5,692 bases of DNA from contig JAZDOR010000109.1 in NCBI GenBank assembly GCA_043798435.1, positions 1-5,692 on the forward strand, written 5' to 3'. A program made the position numbers and the translations under genes. Below, in pieces: positions 1 through 5,503 of this stretch. The number at the start of each line of letters is the position of its first letter. The first letter of the stretch is position 1. Origin of the DNA: JAGUXG01 sp043798435 (GTDB lineage Bacteria; UBA9089; UBA9088; JAGUXG01). The notes under the pieces were generated by a model, which worked only from the letters and a program-made list of their open reading frames with translations, made no database searches and was not told where the DNA came from.

Positions 1-140
1 CTTTGTGTTCTTCGTGTTCTTTGTGGTTAAAAATATTTTTTTCTGGTTTTCATTCTTTCGTGTTTTCGTGATTATATTTTATTTCTCCGTGTCTCAGTGT
101 CTCTGTGGTTAGTCTTTACTTCAGATGGCTAAAGTGTTAC
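1..140 (-). repeat. Partial dispersed repeat element, copy A (head at 140, tail runs off the window start)
   Basis: Read on the minus strand, this begins at 140 with GTAACACTTTAGCC, continues through TGAAGTAAA (117-125), then short tandem words. It matches the right arm of the element at 2939-3146: 25 consecutive bases are identical (64-88 and 3077-3101), and 24 of the first 27 head bases agree. Four consecutive 8-base words of form NNGAAANN follow (minus strand, plus coordinates 38-69), the third beginning ATGAAA as in the other copies. Positions 1-28 are three words of about 9 bases (CTTTGTGTT-like). No reading frame is credible. The head lies 26 bp beyond the asnB stop codon. The other end of the element is outside the window, so its full length and any flanking duplication cannot be seen. 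Confidence 0.75.
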
Positions 141-166
141 CAAATTTCTTTTTCCTTGTAAATTTT

Positions 167-2047
167 TCATCTCTTATCCACAAAGGTCTGATGCCATAAT
201 TCTAACATAATGAGAGAGAAGATACGATAAGAATGGTTGACCCTGCCCGATATATGTTCCTCAAGCAGATTCTTTATCTCCTTTTGTTCAAAGTATCCCC
301 TATCTGCTTTTTTACAGAGGAGAAGTTCTCGAGCATAATCCTTTAGCTCCTCTCTAAACCAGAAGCTGAGTGGCACACCAAAACCCATCTTACCCCGATT
401 TAGAATCTTTTCTGGAAGGATTCCAGACAGTGCCTTTTTTAAGATATACTTTGTCTTTTTTCCTTTGAGCTTCAGGTTGGAGGGAATAGATGCGGCGAAC
501 TCAACTAATTTATGGTCTAAAAATGGGCTTCTGCATTCAAGTGAATGAGCCATTGAGGCAATATCTACCTTTACCATCAATACCTCTGGAAGGTAATTCA
601 TCGTGTCAACAAACAAGAGTGTATCCAAAAGGTCATTCGTTCCTGATCTTTTAAAACTTTCAGCAACTATTTCTACAGAATCAATACTTTTCATTCTCTC
701 CTTCATCTCCTCAGAGTATATTTTATCTTTCAGGCCATTAGAGAATATGGAGAGCCATCTTATGTATCTCCTCTCAGACGGTTCAGCCATCACTTCGGCA
801 AACCTCTTTGCCCCACGGATAAAATCTCGCCTGGATGAAGATTCAGGGAATGCCTTGAGAAAAGCAAATATTCCATCCCTGATAAATTTAGGCACCTTTT
901 CATAGCAAGAAGTTAATTTGTAGGCGAGATACCTTTCATATCCTGCAAATGTCTCATCCCCTCCATCTCCATTAAGAGCAACAGTCACATGCTGCTTTGT
1001 CAACTGGGAGAGGTAGTATGTAGGAATACAAGATGAGTCAGAGTATGGCTCATCGTAATGCCAGACAATCTTTGGTAAAATGTCTAAAGCATCTGGCTTG
1101 ACAATAAACTCATAATGTTCTGTCTTAAAGCGGTCAGCTACAACCCTGGCAAAGGAAAGCTCATTAAAGGAAGCCTCAGGAAATCCGATGGAGAATGTCT
1201 TCACGGGCTTATCCATCAACTGCGACATCATTGCCACAGTGGCAGAAGAGTCTATTCCACCTGAGAGAAAAGCACCTAAGGGGACATCGGATATAAGCCG
1301 TATCCTTGTCGCCTCCTTCAGAATTTCCAGGATATGCTCTATTATCTCCGGCTCTTTTAAGCTGGTCTTTGGTATATATTCTGGTCTCCAGTATCTTTCA
1401 AGCTCCATCTTTCCATCCTCAATAACCATAATATGAGCGGGCGGGAGCTTCTTTATCTGGGCGAATATGGTCATAGGGGAGGGAACGCACTGGTAGGTGA
1501 GATAATGGTGGATTGCCTCTAAGTTTATCTGCCTATCTATATCACTATCCTCTAAAATTGCCTTCAGCTCTGAAGCAAAGATAAATGAATTCTTGGTGAA
1601 GGCATAACAGAGAGGCTTCTTTCCTATCCTATCCCTGGCCAAGAACAGCCTTTTCTTCTTTTCATCCCAGATAGCAAAAGCGAACATTCCCCTTAAATGC
1701 TGGACACACTGGACACCATACTCTTCATAGAGATGGATTACCGTCTCTGTGTCAGTCTTTGTTTTGAATCTATGTCCACGGTTAGTAAGGTTGGGGCGGA
1801 GTTCTAAGAAGTTATATATCTCACCGTTGAAGACTATCCAGATGGTTCCGTCTTCATTAGATAGAGGCTGATGGCCAGTTGAAAGGTCAATAATGGAGAG
1901 CCTTCTGTGTCCAAGCCCGATATTCTTTCCGATATAGACGCCTTCATCGTCTGGTCCCCTGTGCCTCAGGGTATCACACATTCTAAGAAGCAGGTCTTTT
2001 TGGGGAGGGGTTCCATCAAGGGTAAGCTTTCCGCATATTCCACACAT
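167..2047 (-). CDS. asnB: Glutamine-hydrolysing asparagine synthase (AsnB-type class II amidotransferase)
   Basis: The protein has 626 residues and an intact two-domain architecture. The N-terminal class II glutaminase domain (about 1-210) starts MCGICG, so Cys2 becomes the catalytic nucleophile after removal of Met1. It also shows RHRGPDDEG (28-36), HRRLSIID (47-54), NGEIYN (74-79), TDTE (98-101) and RDRIGKKPL (138-146). The synthetase domain (about 230-600) has the ATP pyrophosphatase loop SGGIDSS (262-268), YDEPYSDSS (331-339), GDGGDE (360-365) and SMAHSLECRSPFLD near residue 500. No key residue is missing, and Cys2 fixes the start. Family chemistry: ammonia from glutamine is channelled to a carboxylate activated by ATP as an acyl-adenylate, classically aspartate to asparagine, in the cytoplasm. 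Paralogues of this length in exopolysaccharide/exosortase and capsule loci are thought to amidate other substrates, and the neighbouring ligase gene makes that possible here. No Shine-Dalgarno is seen before the ATG. It is probably co-transcribed with the small gene 66 bp upstream. Confidence 0.95.
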   Translation of the reverse strand: MCGICGKLTLDGTPPQKDLLLRMCDTLRHRGPDDEGVYIGKNIGLGHRRLSIIDLSTGHQPLSNEDGTIWIVFNGEIYNFLELRPNLTNRGHRFKTKTDTETVIHLYEEYGVQCVQHLRGMFAFAIWDEKKKRLFLARDRIGKKPLCYAFTKNSFIFASELKAILEDSDIDRQINLEAIHHYLTYQCVPSPMTIFAQIKKLPPAHIMVIEDGKMELERYWRPEYIPKTSLKEPEIIEHILEILKEATRIRLISDVPLGAFLSGGIDSSATVAMMSQLMDKPVKTFSIGFPEASFNELSFARVVADRFKTEHYEFIVKPDALDILPKIVWHYDEPYSDSSCIPTYYLSQLTKQHVTVALNGDGGDETFAGYERYLAYKLTSCYEKVPKFIRDGIFAFLKAFPESSSRRDFIRGAKRFAEVMAEPSERRYIRWLSIFSNGLKDKIYSEEMKERMKSIDSVEIVAESFKRSGTNDLLDTLLFVDTMNYLPEVLMVKVDIASMAHSLECRSPFLDHKLVEFAASIPSNLKLKGKKTKYILKKALSGILPEKILNRGKMGFGVPLSFWFREELKDYARELLLCKKADRGYFEQKEIKNLLEEHISGRVNHSYRIFSLIMLELWHQTFVDKR

Positions 2048-2068
2048 TTTTTTAAATGTTAGAGAGAA

Positions 2069-2085
2069 TTCTATGTTCTATGTTC
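2069..2085. repeat. Short heptamer tandem repeat in the gap before asnB
   Basis: The word TTCTATG occurs twice in tandem (2069-2075, 2076-2082), followed by TTC, inside the 66-bp gap between the two downstream genes. On the transcribed minus strand it reads GAACATAGAACATAG. It is too short to be a functional site by itself, but its 7-base period is the same as that of the large array at the right end of the window. Confidence 0.6.
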
Positions 2086-2113
2086 AAAGAAGGGGAAATA
2101 AAGAAAGCTATCC

Positions 2114-2509
2114 CTATATCTTTTGTTTCACGGCATCACTTAAGGTTTTTGCCTTAGTCTGCTTATCCTTATGTGGGGTATAAAAGCTCCTTACGGAGTA
2201 GATTCTATGGACTATCTCATCGTAGGCATCCTTTGCCAGTTTATAATCGCCTTTTTTTTCTGCGTCTTTGCCAATCTCAAAGAGTCGCTCAATACTCTTA
2301 TTTACCCAGGGGGACCACGGCGTATAAAAAGAGATAACCGTGCCATACCAGAGAATAGCCATAGGCATGTCCCCTTCTTTTTCAGCCTTTTTCGCCTCTT
2401 TGAACTCCCGCCAGGCTCTATGCATCGTCTCTGCCCAAAACATAGCTATCATCACAAGTATTACACCTGTAATTGTCGCCGTCCATCTCAAAACAGGATT
2501 TTTTAACAT
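2114..2509 (-). CDS. Small membrane-anchored TPR-like protein of unknown function
   Basis: The product has 131 residues. One hydrophobic segment (about 11-26) near the N-terminus follows Lys3/Arg8. It should act as an uncleaved signal anchor, although which side of the membrane the rest faces cannot be settled from sequence. The soluble part carries an internal duplication about 48 residues apart: AEKEGD (42-47) ending in SFYTP (60-64), and AEKKGD (83-88) ending in SFYTP (108-112). Helical spacing and the GDxxxA pattern resemble tetratricopeptide repeats, so a protein-protein scaffold is plausible. I recall similar short conserved hypothetical proteins with paired FYTP motifs in other bacteria, but none with a known function. 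The start is the first Met before the hydrophobic segment; no Shine-Dalgarno precedes it. The 66-bp gap to asnB, same strand, suggests one transcript. Despite the shared TPR theme with the ligase C-terminus, I see no clear sequence relation. Confidence 0.8.
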   Translation of the reverse strand: MLKNPVLRWTATITGVILVMIAMFWAETMHRAWREFKEAKKAEKEGDMPMAILWYGTVISFYTPWSPWVNKSIERLFEIGKDAEKKGDYKLAKDAYDEIVHRIYSVRSFYTPHKDKQTKAKTLSDAVKQKI

Positions 2510-2551
2510 AGTATTATATTACTGTAAAAGTTCCCTTTTTGGCAAATAAAA

Positions 2552-2557
2552 ATTATA
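2552..2557 (-). promoter_or_regulatory. Possible -10 box upstream of the small TPR gene
   Basis: On the minus strand a perfect TATAAT lies 42 bp before the ATG at 2509. No convincing TTGACA-like -35 box is found 16-18 bp further upstream; the best hexamer there is AACAGT-like. The surroundings are A/T-rich, so chance occurrence is likely. A second TATAAT (2513-2518) sits only 3 bp before the ATG, too close to serve as the -10 for this start. Confidence 0.25.
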
Positions 2558-2571
2558 AAGGTCTGAACTTT

Positions 2572-2797
2572 GTAACTGTTCAGGCTATATATCAAGAGTG
2601 TAAGAAGGGGGATAAGGAGATATAGGAGATATGGGGATAAATCATTACAAATCCAACAAAAGCAAAATGCAAATTTCAAAAATTAATCCTGATAATCTGC
2701 GAAGATCTGCGTCCAATTAACTTGACAATTTGCAATGAATATTTCTATATCCCCATAATCTCCATATCCCCTTTTCTTACACTACCTGAACGCTTAC
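2572..2797. mobile_element. Palindromic MITE-like element I (226 bp) with GAACTTT flanking duplication
   Basis: The two ends are imperfect inverted repeats. The left end reads GTAACTGTTCAGG (2572-2584). The complement of the right end reads GTAAGCGTTCAGG (2785-2797), agreeing at 11 of 13 bases. Further in, GTGTAAGAAGGGGGATA (2598-2614) pairs with 2765-2782, and GGAGATATGGGGATA (2625-2639) pairs with 2748-2763, each with one difference or indel. The left arm is longer by insertions. The roughly 108-bp centre has no open frame; it contains a direct repeat of ATCTGCG (2695-2701, 2705-2711) and A-rich GCAAATTT-type sequence. GAACTTT directly abuts both ends (2565-2571 and 2798-2804), as a target-site duplication would. 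Length, inverted ends and lack of a gene fit a non-autonomous transposable element. A palindromic extragenic repeat that is not transposed is the alternative. Confidence 0.5.
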
Positions 2798-2891
2798 GAA
2801 CTTTTGCAAATTTATGCAAATTGACTGTGAGTTGTTTCTGAAAGATAGTATACCGAAAAGAAATTGGTCTACCAAAAAAGTAACTACTCAG

Positions 2892-2934
2892 GTTCAAGGT
2901 TCACGGTTAATCCTCTTATTCTCTAACCTTGAAC
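2892..2934. repeat. Inverted repeat with 10-bp perfect arms
   Basis: GTTCAAGGTT (2892-2901) is the exact reverse complement of AACCTTGAAC (2925-2934), with a 23-base spacer. The left arm continues from another head-like sequence, GTAACTACTCAGG at 2880-2892, and partly repeats itself (GGTTCAAGGTTCACGGTT). The right arm overlaps the GAACTTTG that abuts element II. It lacks the T-run expected of a terminator on either strand. It may be a third, shorter or disrupted member of the same repeat family, into or beside which element II was inserted. Confidence 0.6.
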
Positions 2935-2938
2935 TTTG

Positions 2939-3146
2939 GTAACTATTTACCCAAGTGAAGTAAAAGGAGAAACACGAAAGCCCGAAAGGATGAAAGCCCG
3001 AAAAGGAAAAAAGTAAATTGAACTATAAAATTAAGAATATCATCCTTTAGTTTTTCGTGTTTTCATTTTTTCGGGGTTTCGTGATTATATTTTATTTCTC
3101 CAAAGTCTCCAAAGGCTAATTTTACTTCAGATGAGTAAAGTGTTAC
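2939..3146. mobile_element. Palindromic MITE-like element II (208 bp) with 8-bp GAACTTTG duplication
   Basis: The left end starts GTAACTATTTACCC and the complement of the right end GTAACACTTTACTC; 22 of the first 27 bases agree, including a shared TGAAGTAAAA. Each arm then reaches GGAGAAA and a block of four 8-base words of form NNGAAANN (2974-3005 on the plus strand; 3051-3082 on the minus strand). The third word begins ATGAAA in both. The left arm lacks about 40 bp present in the right. The A/T-rich centre (about 3006-3045) has no gene. GAACTTTG lies immediately outside both ends (2931-2938, 3147-3154) in direct orientation. The right arm is nearly the same sequence as the repeat at 1-140, so this is a dispersed family. 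No transposase is present in the window. Confidence 0.55.
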
Positions 3147-3170
3147 GAACTTTGAACCTCAAAATATAAG

Positions 3171-3189
3171 GTTCTGGCAGAACCAGAAC
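3171..3189 (-). terminator. Candidate intrinsic terminator after the ligase gene
   Basis: GTTCTGG (3171-3177) and CCAGAAC (3183-3189) form a perfect 7-bp stem with a 5-base loop, 76 bp beyond the ligase stop codon. On the minus strand the next ten bases contain seven T residues (CTTATATTTT), a weak but acceptable U-tract. The position and strand are right for ending the ligase transcript. The short stem and interrupted T-run keep confidence modest. Confidence 0.4.
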
Positions 3190-3265
3190 AAAAAGGAAAT
3201 TCCTACTATTTATTTATTCCTCTGCAAACTCTAAGTGGTTGCCATTAAAAGGAGATGGCTAAATC

Positions 3266-5464
3266 CTATCTTGATCTCTCTATCAGAAGGAGCATCTCCC
3301 TTGCATTCTCCGCCCTCTCATAAGTTGGACAGAGCTTGATTAACCTGCTCAAGTGCTCCTTTGACTTCTTATGCTCCGCCTTTTGGAACTCTATTTGACC
3401 TGCATAATAAAGAGAGCGTGGTTCTGTCTCCTCAAAAGATAAGACCTTCATAAAATACTTGTATGCCTCGTCGGTCTTTCCTTGACTGAGTCTAATCTGC
3501 CCAATATTTGTGTAGGCATCTATCAAGTATGGCTCACGGAGGACAGTCTGCTTGTAGGCAGCAACTGCCTCATCCCTTCTGTCCTTTCCAGTAGCTGCAC
3601 CATCTAAATAGTATGCACCCCCTAAGAAGTTCCAGCTAACGCTATCCTGAGGGAAGAGCTTTACAGCCCTTTCTGCCCAAAAGACTGCTTCTTTTGTATA
3701 ATCAGGATTTGGGTATCTCCTGGCCAGGGTGAGATATGTATTTAACAAAGAATCTGAGTAATCCTTCTGCCAGGGATTGAGCTTCAAGACCTCTTTATAC
3801 CTCGGAATAGCATCGGAAAGACTCCCTGATTTTTCAAGCCTGCCTGCCTGACTGAAGATTGTGTCCGCACAATACATATTCTTCACCCAAACAAGACCAA
3901 CTATAGAAAGGGCAAAAATTACACCTAAGACAACCCACTTCATACCGCCGAGCAGAAGCCTCCTTTCGTAAACCTTTGGTTTTCCAGCTAAGACCGCACC
4001 TATTCCTGAAAGTGCCCAGAACATAGAGTTGACGCAGGGTGTTCCAAAAGAAAGGAGTCCGTTCAGGTGATAGGCAGCCCAAGCAGAGGCTACTCCAGCT
4101 AACATTACCCTCTCTCTTCCTTTAGATTTATAAACCGCTCTCAAAATTATAATCAGGAAGGTTATATGAAGAAAAAGAAAAGAGCAAAGTCCGAGTATGC
4201 CTGTCATGGCAACTACATCTATCACATCGTTGTGTGCCCTGTCTGTTCTTGAATATTGACCCTCTGCCTTTGCATCAGCAAGGGTTCTATATCTTGGATA
4301 GATAGAGAACATAGTCTCCTGTCCTATTCCAAAGAGGGGATAATCTTTTACAATCCTAAGACAACCACGCCAGATATGAAGCCTTACGGCAGTTGTGGTA
4401 AATTTTTCGCTTGAACCAAGAAGACCCTCTGTCTTTGCCATGACCTTTACCTCATTTGCTGTTCGCACGAAGATACCCCTTCCTCCTGTAAACCCATAAT
4501 AGATAACTGTTGGAACAAATATCAAGAGAAGAGCCATTATCTCTTTTTTATACTCCCTTCTCACCTTAAATCCAAGAATAATTAAAAAGAAAAGGCTTGC
4601 AAAAAAACCAGCGATAAAGATAGACCTTACCCTCATAACAAAGACAGCAATAAATATGAGCAGGAGGGAAAGACCAGAGAGGCAGAGAAAGGTATATCTT
4701 TTGTAATCAACTACCTTCTTTTTAGATTTCTCCTTCAAGAACAGTCCAAGAAAGACAGAGATAGCGAGAAAAAGACTGACTAAGCCGTAGTGTGAAAAGA
4801 AGGTCATATTTCCAAAGGTTGTGCAATCAAGAGCTGTATCCCATTGAACAAAGTCATTGCCACTTCGTTGATATAGCAAGTAAAGACCAGAGAGCAGGGC
4901 GACAAAGATAAATACCTTTGGCAAGGAATAGGCATCTTTGATGAAAGAGAGAATAAGGTAAAAAGACCCAATGTAAAAAAGGAGAAATAAAAGTCCGTCA
5001 CTGTATGCCCAGCCCAAGCTGAAGTCTGGTCTTGTGGGAAAGAAGCAAGCCAGAATATTTGCCAGAATAAAGGCTATAGCAAGTTTAATCTGCCACTTGG
5101 GACTGGAGTCGCTTGACATATTTGTAACGGAAAAGAAGATAAGGATGTAGCAGGCTATAGTAATAAAACCCTGTTGAGACTTGTATCCACCAAAGATGGA
5201 CTGGATAGGGGATGTTGATGTTATTACAGAAACAATGTTTGTCAAAAGAAAGATGAGGACGGGTATATCTAAGGGTGTTCTCCTGAAGGAGAGCTTCTCA
5301 TAATATACGCTTTTAGCTAAGCTGGCAGAAAGAAGCAAGATAGAGAAGAGATAGAGAACCACCATCTTACTTACCCCGAATGTATCTGCTACCCTCAGGT
5401 CAAAATAGAGTGGCATAAGAAAGAGGGGAAGACCCAGTAATACTTTTATAAGATATGAAAACAT
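3266..5464 (-). CDS. O-antigen ligase/polymerase (Wzy_C family) membrane protein with C-terminal TPR domain
   Basis: The 732-residue product has about a dozen hydrophobic segments between residues 1 and 530, then a soluble tail. The Wzy_C/O-antigen ligase signature is clear. RLHIWRGCLRIVKDYPLFG begins at 361, with the conserved Arg361 and Trp365, and the PLFGIG turn ends at 381. Tyr389/Pro390 and RAHNDVIDV (409-417, His411) follow, then a Gly-rich start of the next helix (TGILGL). In this family the Arg and His lie in or beside the large periplasmic loop and are needed for transferring undecaprenyl-linked glycan to lipid A-core, a protein or a growing chain. The acceptor here cannot be told. 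GNMTFFSHYG (218-227) matches a motif common in the TPR-bearing subfamily. Residues about 535-725 form roughly four or five TPRs (for example 647-680 and 683-716), expected in the periplasm. ATG 5464 is chosen because the hydrophobic N-terminus starts there and a promoter points to it. No Shine-Dalgarno is visible. Confidence 0.88.
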   Translation of the reverse strand: MFSYLIKVLLGLPLFLMPLYFDLRVADTFGVSKMVVLYLFSILLLSASLAKSVYYEKLSFRRTPLDIPVLIFLLTNIVSVITSTSPIQSIFGGYKSQQGFITIACYILIFFSVTNMSSDSSPKWQIKLAIAFILANILACFFPTRPDFSLGWAYSDGLLFLLFYIGSFYLILSFIKDAYSLPKVFIFVALLSGLYLLYQRSGNDFVQWDTALDCTTFGNMTFFSHYGLVSLFLAISVFLGLFLKEKSKKKVVDYKRYTFLCLSGLSLLLIFIAVFVMRVRSIFIAGFFASLFFLIILGFKVRREYKKEIMALLLIFVPTVIYYGFTGGRGIFVRTANEVKVMAKTEGLLGSSEKFTTTAVRLHIWRGCLRIVKDYPLFGIGQETMFSIYPRYRTLADAKAEGQYSRTDRAHNDVIDVVAMTGILGLCSFLFLHITFLIIILRAVYKSKGRERVMLAGVASAWAAYHLNGLLSFGTPCVNSMFWALSGIGAVLAGKPKVYERRLLLGGMKWVVLGVIFALSIVGLVWVKNMYCADTIFSQAGRLEKSGSLSDAIPRYKEVLKLNPWQKDYSDSLLNTYLTLARRYPNPDYTKEAVFWAERAVKLFPQDSVSWNFLGGAYYLDGAATGKDRRDEAVAAYKQTVLREPYLIDAYTNIGQIRLSQGKTDEAYKYFMKVLSFEETEPRSLYYAGQIEFQKAEHKKSKEHLSRLIKLCPTYERAENAREMLLLIERSR

Positions 5465-5470
5465 AGGGTA

Positions 5471-5499
5471 AGTTTATTGGCAAATACCTATTGTGTCAA
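5471..5499 (-). promoter_or_regulatory. Sigma-70-like promoter of the ligase gene, suggesting a leaderless mRNA
   Basis: On the minus strand a consensus TTGACA (5494-5499) is followed after exactly 17 bp by TAAACT (5471-5476), a 4/6 match to TATAAT. Six bases (5465-5470) then separate the -10 box from the A of the ATG at 5464. A start site 7 bases after the -10 box would fall on that A, giving a transcript with no 5' leader. That agrees with the missing Shine-Dalgarno. The spacer contains TATTTGCCAA, also found upstream of the small TPR gene (2539-2548). Confidence 0.55.
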
Positions 5500-5503
5500 G
5501 ATA

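Larger units (their letters stand above)
2510..3265. other. 756-bp intergenic region without a credible gene
   Basis: This gap separates the ligase gene from the small TPR gene. No open frame of credible length or composition is present on either strand. Nearly all of it is explained by repeats: a palindromic element at 2572-2797, an inverted repeat at 2892-2934, a second palindromic element at 2939-3146 and a terminator-like hairpin at 3171-3189. The stretch 2805-2879 is A/T-rich with no recognisable content, except a head-like sequence starting at 2880 (GTAACTACTCAGG). The run 3190-3265 is the 3' trailer of the ligase gene and shows nothing else. Confidence 0.75.

Noticed and set aside
603..905. 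Plus-strand open frame inside asnB
   Set aside because: It lies fully opposite a gene with intact catalytic motifs, and its translation shows no domain; the same applies to the one at 1188-1436.
2171..2549. Plus-strand open frames opposite the small TPR gene
   Set aside because: They mirror the minus-strand gene. That gene is preferred because it has a membrane anchor and a meaningful internal duplication.
2855..2880. TTGGTCTACCAA palindrome followed by an A-run, as a terminator
   Set aside because: The stem is only about 4-5 bp with a very short loop, and it is more than 380 bp beyond the ligase stop and after a better candidate.
2892..2934. Intrinsic terminator
   Set aside because: The 23-base loop is long, and no T-run follows the stem on either strand.
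2572..3146. Integron attC sites
   Set aside because: The palindromic shape prompted the idea, but paired RYYYAAC and GTTRRRY core sites at proper spacing are not seen, nor is an integrase.
3834..4082. Minus-strand open frame within the ligase gene in another frame
   Set aside because: It is nested inside well-supported coding sequence, with low-complexity composition and no recognisable domain; the frame at 4804-5001 was rejected for the same reason.
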